Source: Prevotellamassilia timonensis (GTDB taxonomy: Bacteria > Bacteroidota > Bacteroidia > Bacteroidales > Bacteroidaceae). Taken from it: DNA of 64,000 nt. A program made the translations under genes and the position numbers. The notes below the pieces were generated by a model. It did no database searches and was not told the DNA's origin. It worked only from the letters and a program-made list of their open reading frames with translations. Location: contig NZ_LT629834.1 in NCBI RefSeq assembly GCF_900106785.1, positions 62,001 through 126,000 of the forward strand, written 5' to 3'. The stretch's first letter is position 1, and each line of letters opens with the position of its first letter. This document shows, piece after piece, positions 35,035 through 43,607 of the stretch.

Positions 35035-36471
35035 TCACGCATCGCTGTCCTCCTTCACCAGGTTGCCAAAGAAGTTGCTCATGCGCTTCCAGGAGTTCTT
35101 CCACTTGTTGCGGCGTTTCTTCTTAGCCTCCTCACGTTCCTTGCGCTCACGTTCGCGCTCCTCTATTTCGGCCTTGATGCGTGCTTCCTCCTCAGCCTTG
35201 CGTTGTGCTTCAGCCTCCTCAGCCTTTTTCTTGGCCTCGGCAGCAGCCAGTTCCTCAGCGCTCGGTTCGGGCTCTGTGTCCTTCGGTTCGTCAAACAAGT
35301 CGGGCTGGCCCAAAGTCCCGCCGCAACAGTTAATTTCACCCTTGTCAATAAGGGCTATCGCCGCATTGCAGTCGCCATCGTTGTTAAGACCGGGATAGTC
35401 GGGTGTGCGGAGCGGAATGCGAATGCTGCGCACGAAGCGTATCTTCTCAAACTTGGTGTCGCGTGTAAAAGCCTTGTCGATATTGCGAATGTTGGCAGCG
35501 CCACCCGTCACAATCAAGCCACCAATGAGCTGGCTCACGTCGTAGTTCGACAATGATATTTGGTTCTTCACGTTCAGTACAATCTCCTCAACGCGTGCCT
35601 CAACCAGACCCATAAATTCGTCGTACGGAATGGTACGTCCGTCGCGCAGGGCGATAGGCTTGTGCGCGTCAGTGTCGCTCTCCTGCACAGCCGAGCCATA
35701 CTTCAGTTTGAGTTCTTCAGCCTCGTCGTCCTCAATCTGCAGCGACATGATGTCGCGGTTGATGTTGGCACCACCGAGCGGTATAACTGCCAAGTGGCGC
35801 AGCAAGTTGTTCTTGTACACCGCCACCGAGGTCGTTTCGGCACCCATGTCCACAAACACACAGCCCGAGCGCTTTTCGGGTTCGGTAAGCATAGAGTCGG
35901 CCAGTGCCTGCACGGTGATGGGCAGGTCGGCAATAGTCACCCCCGCCGTGCGGAAGCAGTTGCGTATCTCCTCGCGCACCGACGAGTTGGCCACGATGTT
36001 AAGGTAGTGTCCCTCAATGCTGTCGGCGAGTATGCCCACAGGGTCGATAGTAGTCTGCGCCCCCAGGTGGTACTCCTGCGGCACCGATTCAAGAATGTCG
36101 CGGTCGGCGCTGGCCGAAGTGCGGTTCTCGTCGCTGATGGCATCTACCATCTCCTGCGTAATCTCCACTTTCGAGTCAAAGTGGCGTGCCACCGTGTTGG
36201 CCACGGTGTGCATGCCCATACCGCCAATGCCCACATACACGCGGCTGATGCTCTTCTGCATCTTCTGCTCCAGCTTTTCACGCATGCTGATGATGCACTG
36301 CGTCATTTTGCTCACATTGTTGATGCGGCCCTTGCGTATGAAAGTGGTCGAAGGCTCCTGGGCGAAGGCAAGTACTTGAATGGCGCCGTCGGGCTGCTTG
36401 CGGCCTGCCACACCGGTCACCTTTGACGAGCCAAGCTCGATAGCTACTATAAAGTTGTCTTCTGTTGCCAT
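35035..36471 (-). CDS. ftsA: Cell division protein FtsA
   Basis: A 478-residue actin-like membrane anchor for FtsZ. The N-terminus FIVAIELGSSKVTGVAG is phosphate loop 1; the FtsA-specific 1C domain follows (about 80-160), with VFVDMGAETTSVAVYKNN (phosphate 2) and GGLIVTGGAANIRNI (adenosine loop). Beyond the actin core it has a long charged coiled-coil insert (AEEAEAQRKAEEEARIKAEI, then ERERERKEREEAKKKRRN) and an amphipathic end WKRMSNFFGNLVKE, the likely membrane-targeting helix. It is longer than the roughly 420 residues of E. coli FtsA because of this insert. It lies 41 bases after ftsQ. Confidence 0.95.
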   Translation of the reverse strand: MATEDNFIVAIELGSSKVTGVAGRKQPDGAIQVLAFAQEPSTTFIRKGRINNVSKMTQCIISMREKLEQKMQKSISRVYVGIGGMGMHTVANTVARHFDSKVEITQEMVDAISDENRTSASADRDILESVPQEYHLGAQTTIDPVGILADSIEGHYLNIVANSSVREEIRNCFRTAGVTIADLPITVQALADSMLTEPEKRSGCVFVDMGAETTSVAVYKNNLLRHLAVIPLGGANINRDIMSLQIEDDEAEELKLKYGSAVQESDTDAHKPIALRDGRTIPYDEFMGLVEARVEEIVLNVKNQISLSNYDVSQLIGGLIVTGGAANIRNIDKAFTRDTKFEKIRFVRSIRIPLRTPDYPGLNNDGDCNAAIALIDKGEINCCGGTLGQPDLFDEPKDTEPEPSAEELAAAEAKKKAEEAEAQRKAEEEARIKAEIEERERERKEREEAKKKRRNKWKNSWKRMSNFFGNLVKEDSDA

Positions 36472-36512
36472 TTATGTTGTTCGTTTTATTTTATACTAAT
36501 GTAAGTTGGCGC

Positions 36513-37289
36513 TCACCCCTTTACGGGTTTGCGCCCCACTATCTGCGACACGTGTTCCACCGATATCTCGCTATACTTGTTCCACCCCACCTGGGGCAGC
36601 ACCTTAGTGTAAAAGGTGTAAAGGTTGCGAAATTTGAGGCTGATGCTGTCCGTATCGCCAAAGTCAATAGTGTGTCCGCCCACACGCGGCACCAGCGTAA
36701 GGTGTTGCTGCGACGTCACATATATTTGTTCTATCTGATTGTTCCAAAAGGGGTCGTCGCGCAGAAAGTTGCCCAGTCGCACCAGTTGCTTCTGTGCAAA
36801 GGGGCGCGATATGCTGCCCGTGGCCACCACCAGGTCGGCCGAGTAGCCCTGCGGGTTCATGATATGTCCGTGTTCGTCGATGTAGTAATCATCGCCATTG
36901 TCGGCCATCACGCGCAGCAGCGGCAAGCGTTGCTGTATGAGCACATTCAGCACCCCGCCCGGCGACTTGTAGCACTGCACCGAGTCAATAAAGGAGTTGC
37001 GGCGGAGTGCTTGCTCTATGGCAGCCCCGTCCACCTTGTCCATTTGGCGCCCCACGGGGTACAGCCCCGAGTTGCGCAGCAGACGGTCGGCCTCCTCGGC
37101 CGTGATAAAGCCCGCGTGCGAGCTGTCGGCCACCGTAAAGTTCACTTGCCGGCACGTTGTGGTGTCGGCATGCGAGCTAAAATCGACAAAGGCAAAACAC
37201 AGATAGACTATGATGCCCACCAAGAGTATGAGTTTGATAAACGTCTTCACCGCAATATGCTGTTGAGAGTTGTGGCGGCGCCCACACAC
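36513..37289 (-). CDS. ftsQ: Cell division protein FtsQ
   Basis: A 258-residue bitopic division protein. A basic N-terminus precedes one membrane helix (FIKLILLVGIIVYLCFAFVD, about 17-36), a POTRA-like segment (RQVNFTVADSSHAGFITAEE, about 53-75) and the FtsQ beta domain (DDYYIDEHGHIMNPQGY). Sequence is only loosely conserved in this family, so the position between murC (24-base gap) and ftsA carries much of the weight. Confidence 0.9.
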   Translation of the reverse strand: MCGRRHNSQQHIAVKTFIKLILLVGIIVYLCFAFVDFSSHADTTTCRQVNFTVADSSHAGFITAEEADRLLRNSGLYPVGRQMDKVDGAAIEQALRRNSFIDSVQCYKSPGGVLNVLIQQRLPLLRVMADNGDDYYIDEHGHIMNPQGYSADLVVATGSISRPFAQKQLVRLGNFLRDDPFWNNQIEQIYVTSQQHLTLVPRVGGHTIDFGDTDSISLKFRNLYTFYTKVLPQVGWNKYSEISVEHVSQIVGRKPVKG

Positions 37290-37313
37290 AGAGGCTGTGC
37301 CCTGCGCGCCCCA

Positions 37314-38675
37314 CTACTTGTGTTCGAGTATCTCCTTAATTTGCGGCACATAATCCACCGCATCACCGGCACCGAGCACTATCAGCACATCAAAGTCGTG
37401 CGACTTGACAAAGGCGGGAATGTCCTTCTTCTCTATCAAATGCTTCTCTATGCCCGGACGCAAATTGTCGTAAATAATCTGGCTCGTAATGCCAGGTATG
37501 GGCTTCTCGCGTGCCGGATAAATCTCTGTCAGTATCACCTCGTCCAACAGCGAGAGGCTGTCGGCAAAGTCCTTATAAAAATCGCGCGTACGCGTGTAAA
37601 GGTGCGGTTGGAAGATGGCCGCAATTTTGCGTCCGTCAAACACCTCGCGTATGCTCAGAATGCTCTGCTTTATTTCGGCCGGGTGGTGTGCATAGTCCGA
37701 CAGCAGCACGTGCTTGTCGTTTTTCAGTGCAAAGTCAAAACGGCGGTCCACACCGGCAAACGATGCCATGCCGCGGCGTATTTCGTCGGCCGTGGCACCG
37801 GCCAGCTGGGCCAGGGCCATGGCAGCAATGCCATTGTCGATGTTGATGCTCACCGGCACACCAAGCTCAATGTTGGCTATGTTCTCAATGGGCGACACGA
37901 GGTCGAACACGATGTGTCCGCCGCCAATGCGTATGTTCTCGGCATGAAAATCGCCCTCCGTGCGGTCGTAAGTGTACACGCGCACACCCTCCTGCGGGTT
38001 GGACTGCATTTTGAGTCCGCGGTGAATAATGAGCGCGCCACCCGGCTGGATAAGCTCGGTGTAGTGGCGGAAACTCTCAAGATAAGCCTCCTCGGTGCCG
38101 TAAATGTCGAGGTGGTCGGCATCGGTTGCCGTAATAACTGTGGCATACGGGCGCAAGTGGTGGAACGAGCGGTCAAACTCGTCGGCCTCTATCACCACAT
38201 AGGGCGACGTCTTGCTCAGCAAGTAGTTGGTGCCATAGTTCTTGGTTATGCCGCCAAGAAAGGCGTTGCAGCCCACGTGGCTCTCGTGCAGCAGGTGTGC
38301 CGTCATCGAGGTGGTGGTAGTCTTGCCATGCGTGCCGGCCACGCAGAGGCCCTTCATTGAGCGTGTGAGGGTGCCGAGCACCTGCGCACGCTTCTGTATG
38401 TCAAATCCGTTCTCGCGGAAGTAGGTCAGTTCCTTGTGTGTGGCAGGAATGGCGGGTGTATAAACCACCAGTGTCTCTGCCTTGTCACGACAAGCCTCGG
38501 GTATGAGGTCGGGATTGTCCTCATAGTGTATGTCAGCGCCCTCGGCTCTGAGTTCTTCAGTCAGTTCGCAAGCTGTGCGGTCGTAACCGGCCACCACCAA
38601 ACCTTGTGACAGAAAATAGCGCTCCAGGGCGCTCATGCCGATGCCACCTGCACCGACGAAGTATACTGATTTCAT
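37314..38675 (-). CDS. murC: UDP-N-acetylmuramate--L-alanine ligase
   Basis: A 453-residue ATP-dependent Mur ligase that adds L-alanine to UDP-MurNAc. N-terminal VYFVGAGGIGMSALERYF, the ATP loop GTHGKTTTTSMTAHLL (about 105-120), EADEFDRSF, TATDADHLDIYG and SDYAHHPAEIK (C-terminal domain) identify it as MurC. I start at ATG 38675 (MKSVYFVGAGG); an upstream in-frame ATG at 38738 adds 21 residues unlike the family. The lack of murD and ftsW next to it shows the dcw cluster is split just upstream of murG. Confidence 0.96.
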   Translation of the reverse strand: MKSVYFVGAGGIGMSALERYFLSQGLVVAGYDRTACELTEELRAEGADIHYEDNPDLIPEACRDKAETLVVYTPAIPATHKELTYFRENGFDIQKRAQVLGTLTRSMKGLCVAGTHGKTTTTSMTAHLLHESHVGCNAFLGGITKNYGTNYLLSKTSPYVVIEADEFDRSFHHLRPYATVITATDADHLDIYGTEEAYLESFRHYTELIQPGGALIIHRGLKMQSNPQEGVRVYTYDRTEGDFHAENIRIGGGHIVFDLVSPIENIANIELGVPVSINIDNGIAAMALAQLAGATADEIRRGMASFAGVDRRFDFALKNDKHVLLSDYAHHPAEIKQSILSIREVFDGRKIAAIFQPHLYTRTRDFYKDFADSLSLLDEVILTEIYPAREKPIPGITSQIIYDNLRPGIEKHLIEKKDIPAFVKSHDFDVLIVLGAGDAVDYVPQIKEILEHK

Positions 38676-38844
38676 TGTGGTGTTTGCTATATGAATGTGT
38701 GTGTTGGGCGCATTCCACAGCGGGGCCGGCCTTAGCAATGATGCAAAGCCCCGGCCCGGGATATTGGAAATGGCTCGACTGGTAATCTTGTATTGTCAGG
38801 CGTTCGTACGTACCATGTGTGTGGCAGCCGCCACGCCCCTCGGT

Positions 38845-39960
38845 TTATTTGCCCTCAGCCAGTTTTATCACCTCATCGGCTATGTCGGACGCGGCATTTG
38901 GACGCGCCAGCTGTATGATGTTGTGACTCAGCGATTCAAGCTTTTCGTGGTCGGCCACGGTATTGATGGCCAGCGGCAACAGGGTGCGGCGTGCCTCGGC
39001 GTCGGGCACGTAGAGTGCAGCGTTTTTCTGCACAAGCGCCAGGGCGTTTTTGGTTTGATGGTCCTCGGCCACATTGGGCGATGGCACCAGTATCACGGGT
39101 TTGCCTAACAGACAGAACTCTGATATGCTGCCGGCTCCGGCACGTGAAATCACGAGATCGGCGGCGGCATAAGCCTGTTTCATGTCGGCTATAAAGTCCA
39201 TCACCTTCAGGTTGTCAGGACAGCCGCGACGGTCGAGCTCCTCCTTGATGGCACTGCTGTAGTACTTGCCCGTTTGCCACACAAACTGCACATTGCTCTG
39301 CTGCTTGACAAGGGGCAGATTGCCCAGTATGCTCTCGTTGAGGGTGCGTGCACCGAGCGAACCGCCAATCACCAGTATGGTGCGTTTGCCCGGCACCAGG
39401 CCGAAGCTGCGCACGGCATCGTCCTTCTGCACCGTACCCTCGAGCAGGTTCTGGCGCACGGGATTTCCCGTAAAGAGTATTTTGTCGGCAGGGAAGAAAC
39501 GCGACATGCCGTCGTAAGCCACACATATCTTGCGTGCCTTTTTGGCAAGCAGTTTGTTGGTCACGCCGGCATAAGAGTTCTGCTCTTGCAACAAAGTGGG
39601 TATGCCCATGCTTTCGGCCACATTGAGTGTGGGCCCGCTGGCATAGCCGCCCACGCCTACTGCCACCTGCGGACGGAAGTCGCGCAAGATGCGGCGCGCC
39701 ATGCGGCGGCTTTCCAGTATTTTGAACAGCACGGGTATGTTCTTCAACAAATTTTTGCGATTAAAGCCGGCTATGGGCAGTCCCTTGATGGGGTAGCCTG
39801 CTGCTGGCACACGCTGCATTTCCATACGTCCCTCAGCGCCTACAAAAAGTATCTTGGCATCGGGGCGTTTGGCCTTTATTTCGTTGGCGATGGACACGGC
39901 CGGAAAGATGTGGCCTCCAGTACCTCCACCGCTGATGATGACTCTCAATTCGTCGTTCAT
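38845..39960 (-). CDS. murG: UDP-N-acetylglucosamine--LPS-type GT-B transferase MurG (lipid II synthase)
   Basis: A 371-residue GT-B glycosyltransferase that makes lipid II at the inner leaflet. Motifs are ISGGGTGGHIFPAVSIANEI (first G loop), GVGGYASGPTLNVAESMG, QEQNSYAGVTNKLLAK, GGSLGARTLNESI and SRAGAGSISEFCLLGKPVIL with LVPSPNVAEDHQTKNA. It is the first gene of the cluster here, with its own promoter, 169 bases before murC. Confidence 0.96.
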   Translation of the reverse strand: MNDELRVIISGGGTGGHIFPAVSIANEIKAKRPDAKILFVGAEGRMEMQRVPAAGYPIKGLPIAGFNRKNLLKNIPVLFKILESRRMARRILRDFRPQVAVGVGGYASGPTLNVAESMGIPTLLQEQNSYAGVTNKLLAKKARKICVAYDGMSRFFPADKILFTGNPVRQNLLEGTVQKDDAVRSFGLVPGKRTILVIGGSLGARTLNESILGNLPLVKQQSNVQFVWQTGKYYSSAIKEELDRRGCPDNLKVMDFIADMKQAYAAADLVISRAGAGSISEFCLLGKPVILVPSPNVAEDHQTKNALALVQKNAALYVPDAEARRTLLPLAINTVADHEKLESLSHNIIQLARPNAASDIADEVIKLAEGK

Positions 39961-39984
39961 AGGTCGTCACTATATAGTACAGCG

Positions 39985-39992
39985 CAAATTTA
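39985..39992 (-). promoter_or_regulatory. -7 box ahead of murG
   Basis: Minus strand TAAATTTG, an exact TAnnTTTG, 25 bases before ATG 39960. It may drive the whole murG-to-yqeY run. Confidence 0.55.
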
Positions 39993-40059
39993 GCACTTTT
40001 TTTGGTGTTGACACTTATTTGCTGCCACGTTTTTGATAAAAAAATTGCACGTGATAGGG

Positions 40060-40622
40060 AATGTGCCAATGTGGGAATGTGGTAATGTGTTAAATGTTTG
40101 GTAATGTGGTGATATGCGCAATGGACTAATGTGCTGACACCGTAGCGCTACTTGGCAGCCGCTAACGCAGAAGTTTAGAGTGTTTAACGGCTGTTCGCCG
40201 TTGCGCTTACCGCGGTAACATAAGAACATAAGCTACATAAGAAACATAATTTGGACGTCCGGGAACTGCGTTCCCAGACTTTAAGAAACATAAGGGCTGG
40301 CGCCGTAGCGTAGCTTGGCAACCGCTAACGCGGGAAACAAAAGAACATAAGAACATAAGGCCGCTGCGCGGCTGACAGCCACGGACTGATGTCTGCGTGG
40401 CTCAAGAACATAAGGGCTGACGCCGTAGTATTACAAGTTGTAGCGCTACGGCGTCAGCCCTTATGTTTCTTAAAGTCTGAGGCGAAGTCTCAGACGCCCA
40501 AATTATGTTTCTTATGTGGCTTATGTTCTTATGTTACCGCGGTAAGCGCAACGGCGAACAGCCGTTAAACACTCCAAACCTCCGCGTTAGCGGCTGCCAA
40601 GGAACGCTACGGCGTCAGCCCA
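40060..40622. repeat. Composite repeat: H minisatellite plus palindrome C2
   Basis: An H block (40060-40137) of about 10-base AATGTGGGAATGTGG steps leads into C2. The C2 left arm has CGTAGCGCTACTTGGCAGCC, CTGTTCGCCGTTGCGCTTAC, CGGTAACATAAGAACATAAG; its complement runs in reverse order to 40610. A second nested pair (GGGCTGGCGCCGTAGCG / GCTACGGCGTCAGCCC) surrounds the centre near 40435. Inverted H-like steps (CCCATTACCACATTGAC) close it. It separates murG from the LOG gene. Confidence 0.88.
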
Positions 40623-40639
40623 TTACCACATTGACTGCC

Positions 40640-41173
40640 TCAGAGCAGTGCCCTCAGCTCGTCAATGCTCGTAGCCACGCTGTAGTAGTCGGCCGGCTGG
40701 CCGCTCACAAGTCCCTGTGCAAACAGGTTGTCAAGCGCTGCAAGCACAGCGTCCCAACAGCCGTCCACATTGTAGAACACCAACGGCTGGCGGCATATAC
40801 CTATCACCGTGTTGGCCATGACGGTAAACACCTCGTCGAGCGTGCCTATGCCACCCGGAAGGGCCACAAGCACATCGCTCTCGCGGTTCATCATCTGCTT
40901 GCGGTCGCTCAGGTCAACACACCTGAAGGTCACGTCCACCGCATCGCTCACAAGACCGCGTTGCTCAATGATTTCGGGCACCATGCCGTACACACGGCCG
41001 CCACTGGCCTTGACGCTCTGCGCCAGCACCTCCATCAATCCTTTGCGCGCACCGCCATACACCAGCGTGCGCCCCGTGCTGCCTATGAGGTGGCCCACCT
41101 GGCGGGCGGCCTCAACATAGCTGGCGGGCAGATTGTCCTTCGACGAGAGATAAACACCAATCTTCTGTGCCAT
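40640..41173 (-). CDS. LOG-family (TIGR00730) nucleotide-monophosphate phosphoribohydrolase-like protein
   Basis: A 177-residue Rossmann-fold protein formerly labelled lysine decarboxylase. It has IGSTGRTLVYGGARKGLM near residues 30-48 and the diagnostic VALPGGIGTLDEVFTVM near 105-120 (PGGxGTxxE), the catalytic site of LOG enzymes. These release the base from cytokinin-type riboside monophosphates and related AMP derivatives. The ridA gene lies 6 bases upstream, so the two are cotranscribed. Confidence 0.92.
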   Translation of the reverse strand: MAQKIGVYLSSKDNLPASYVEAARQVGHLIGSTGRTLVYGGARKGLMEVLAQSVKASGGRVYGMVPEIIEQRGLVSDAVDVTFRCVDLSDRKQMMNRESDVLVALPGGIGTLDEVFTVMANTVIGICRQPLVFYNVDGCWDAVLAALDNLFAQGLVSGQPADYYSVATSIDELRALL

Positions 41174-41179
41174 ACCGCG

Positions 41180-41557
41180 TCACTTTACGGCAATGCACTC
41201 TATTTCGATGCGGGCATTTTTGGGCAGCGTCTTGACAGCCACAGCCGAGCGTGCGGGGAAGGGTGCTTCAAAAAATTGGGCATACACTTCGTTCATCTCG
41301 GCAAAGTCGTTCATGTCGGCCAGGAACACACTGGTTTTCACCACATTGCCCATAGTAAGTCCAGCTTGTTCGAGTATGTGCTTGATGTTGGTGAGCGACT
41401 GGCGTGTAAGCTCCTTTATGCCGCCTTCGGCAAAGGCGCCCGTAGCGGGGTCGATGGGCAGCTGGCCTGATACGTATACTGTGCCGCCGGCCTCAATGGC
41501 CTGGCTGTAAGGACCGATGGCCGCAGGGGCCTGGGTGGTTGATATTGCTGATTTCAT
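41180..41557 (-). CDS. ridA: RidA family reactive imine/enamine deaminase
   Basis: A 125-residue trimeric hydrolase of 2-aminoacrylate-type enamines that protects PLP enzymes. QAPAAIGPYSQAIEAGGTVY, VSGQLPIDPATG, NVVKTSVFLADMNDF and the C-terminal ARSAVAVKTLPKNARIEIEC, with the catalytic Arg, are textbook. The start is ATG 41557 (MKSAISTTQ); a longer frame upstream overlaps intergenic DNA. It sits between hlyIII and the LOG gene on one strand. Confidence 0.95.
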   Translation of the reverse strand: MKSAISTTQAPAAIGPYSQAIEAGGTVYVSGQLPIDPATGAFAEGGIKELTRQSLTNIKHILEQAGLTMGNVVKTSVFLADMNDFAEMNEVYAQFFEAPFPARSAVAVKTLPKNARIEIECIAVK

Positions 41558-41610
41558 AAAATATGTTTGATAAATTAGTAAACGCGATTGACAGTGCAGG
41601 CGCAGCCGCC

Positions 41611-42243
41611 TCAACTCAAAATGAAGAGTATGGCCAGCCAATGGGCCACCGAACCGAGGAGCACAAATATGTGCCACACACCGTGGTAGTAGGGACGGCT
41701 GTCGTGGGCAAAAAAGTAGGTACCCGAGGTATAGAAAAACCCTTCAGCACCAAGGCTTACGAGGGCCGGCGTTGAGATGCGTGTGCACACGGGTTCGGCA
41801 ATGAACACAAAGGTCCAGCCCATAACCAGATAGATGAGCAGCGACAAGCGCGGCCAGCGCCCCATGGCAGTGATTTTGTACACCGCACCGCCCAAGGCCA
41901 CCGCCCACAGCAGACCGAACACGGTCCAGCCCAAGGCACCGCCCACCACACCGATGCAGATGGGGGTGTACGAGGCGGCTATCATCACGTAGATGCTGAT
42001 GTGGTCGAGCACACGCAGCCGCCGCTTGCCGTGGCCGGGCAGCCACCAGTGGTAAAGGGTGCTGGCGGCGTACATGAGCAGCATGCCACAGGTAAAGAAG
42101 GTGGTGCCGAAGGCGTTTTTCCAGCCACTGCCCCACCCCAAGCGCAATATCACCCAGGCAGCTGCCAGGGTGAACACCACACCACCCAGGTGGGTGAGGG
42201 TGTTGAAGCGTTCTTCGCTTGTTCGTTTGCCCAGTGTGTTCAT
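41611..42243 (-). CDS. Hemolysin III / PAQR-family membrane protein (YqfA-like)
   Basis: A 210-residue seven-helix inner-membrane protein. PAQR/HlyIII marks are the first conserved ERFNTLTHLGG, YAASTLYHWW (Ser and His), LDHISIYVMIAASYTPI and the late DSRPYYHGVWHIFVLLGSV with the two zinc-binding His. The physiological role in bacteria is unclear; hydrolase activity toward lipids is proposed for the superfamily. ATG 42243 lies only 4 bases after the TACCTTTG box, so the mRNA may be leaderless. It heads the hlyIII-ridA-LOG row. Confidence 0.92.
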   Translation of the reverse strand: MNTLGKRTSEERFNTLTHLGGVVFTLAAAWVILRLGWGSGWKNAFGTTFFTCGMLLMYAASTLYHWWLPGHGKRRLRVLDHISIYVMIAASYTPICIGVVGGALGWTVFGLLWAVALGGAVYKITAMGRWPRLSLLIYLVMGWTFVFIAEPVCTRISTPALVSLGAEGFFYTSGTYFFAHDSRPYYHGVWHIFVLLGSVAHWLAILFILS

Positions 42244-42247
42244 GTTG

Positions 42248-42255
42248 CAAAGGTA
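42248..42255 (-). promoter_or_regulatory. -7 box abutting the hlyIII start codon
   Basis: Minus strand TACCTTTG followed by CAAC and ATG. The transcript would begin at or next to the start codon. No clear -33 box was found. Confidence 0.5.
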
Positions 42256-42531
42256 GCGTTTTAATTGTAATCTGCACGGCACGGCACCACAAAAAAAGCG
42301 CGTCTGCCACCGTGCCCGCCTCACTCCCTCCGTGCGTGCGGCACACAGCTGCGCCACGCTGGAGAAAAACGCTCACGGGAGACCGATTTTTTCGTTTCTC
42401 CAGCCCGGATTTCTACCTCGCACGACTGTTTTTTCTACCTCCCGTTGCAGTGCATGCGGCATGGTGTGGCAGATGGCTAATTTTGGGGGCTGGTTCTGCC
42501 TTTCTCACCGCACAAAATTGCCTGAAAATTA

Positions 42532-42658
42532 TTATCACTTTGATTATCACCTTAATTGTCACCTTGAAACCCTGTTAAAACATTTGATTATCAATACGTT
42601 GCACGATTGCAGATTTCCAAAATTGTCACCTTGATTGTCACCTTAATTGTCAACAATA
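42532..42658. repeat. Two blocks of a 12-bp repeat (TTGTCACCTTRA)
   Basis: Three units at 42532-42567 and three at 42623-42658 (TTGTCACCTTGA, TTGTCACCTTAA, then a degenerate one). They flank a 55-base spacer holding TTGATTATCAATACGTT. This lies in the hlyIII-sufC divergent gap; the rest of that gap (42256-42531, 42659-42745) shows no gene. Confidence 0.8.
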
Positions 42659-42745
42659 AGAATAAGATTACAAAGAAGAAGAGTTAGGGGGTGTGGGGTG
42701 AGATGCGCGCTGACGCGCTCACGCCCGCGAAAAGGGCGGCAAAAA

Positions 42746-42778
42746 TTGCAGCTGTCTGAAAAAAAATTGCTACATTTG
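42746..42778 (+). promoter_or_regulatory. Promoter of sufC
   Basis: TTG (42746-42748), 22 bases, TACATTTG (42771-42778), 67 bases before ATG 42846. sufC thus has its own start, consistent with no sufB upstream. Confidence 0.55.
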
Positions 42779-42845
42779 CTACCTAATCGGGCCGCAGGCT
42801 GCCAAACGGGCCGCGGCCACTACCAAACCGACACAAAACAACATC

Positions 42846-43604
42846 ATGCTTGAAATAAAAAACCTCCATGCCTCGGTTGAAGGCAAAGAAATTCTGCGCG
42901 GCGTAAACCTCACCATTCGCGATGGCGAGGTGCACGTGCTCATGGGCCCCAACGGCTCGGGCAAAAGCACACTGAGCAACGTGCTGGTGGGCAACCCCAA
43001 ATACGAGGTGACCGAAGGATCGATTACCTTCAACGGCAAGGACCTGCTGGCACTGCCGCCCGAGGACCGTGCCCACGAGGGTGTGTTCATGTCGTTCCAG
43101 GCCCCCACCGAAATTCCCGGTGTATCGATGACCAACTTCATGCGTGCCGCCCTCAACGCCAAACGCAAGTATTTCGGGCAGGAGCCCATACCGGCCGGCG
43201 AATTTCTGAAACTGCTCAAGGAGAAACGCAAACTCGTGGGACTCGACGCGCACTTTATGAGCCGAGGGGTGAACGAGGGTTTTTCGGGCGGTGAACGCAA
43301 ACGCAACGAGATATTCCAGATGGCGGTGCTCGAACCCACCTTCTCCATTCTCGACGAGACGGACTCGGGCCTCGACGTGGACGCACTGCGCATTGTAGCC
43401 GAGGGCTTCAACATGCTGCGCACCCCGCAGACAAGTGCCATGGTCATTACGCACTACCAGCGCATGCTCGACTACCTCAAGCCCGACTTTGTGCACGTGC
43501 TGGTGAAGGGCCGCATCGTGAAGGACGGCACGGCCAGCCTTGGCTACGAAATTGAAGACAAGGGCTTTGACTGGATTGTTAACAGCTTGACTGAGGAGGC
43601 ATAA
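42846..43604 (+). CDS. sufC: Fe-S cluster assembly ATPase SufC
   Basis: A 252-residue ABC-type ATPase that drives conformational change in the SufBC2D scaffold. Walker A is MGPNGSGKSTLSNVLVG (about 37-50). The Q loop lies in MSFQAPTEIPGVSM, the SufC-type signature is FSGGERKRNEIFQM, and Walker B is FSILDETDSGLDVDALRIVA. Length is standard. sufD follows after 3 bases. The usual upstream partner sufB is not in this window. Confidence 0.96.
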   Translation: MLEIKNLHASVEGKEILRGVNLTIRDGEVHVLMGPNGSGKSTLSNVLVGNPKYEVTEGSITFNGKDLLALPPEDRAHEGVFMSFQAPTEIPGVSMTNFMRAALNAKRKYFGQEPIPAGEFLKLLKEKRKLVGLDAHFMSRGVNEGFSGGERKRNEIFQMAVLEPTFSILDETDSGLDVDALRIVAEGFNMLRTPQTSAMVITHYQRMLDYLKPDFVHVLVKGRIVKDGTASLGYEIEDKGFDWIVNSLTEEA

Positions 43605-43607
43605 GGC

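Noticed and set aside
36465-38360. A 631-codon plus-strand frame across ftsQ and murC
   Set aside because: It is antisense to two well-identified genes and spans their junction; composition is shadow-like.
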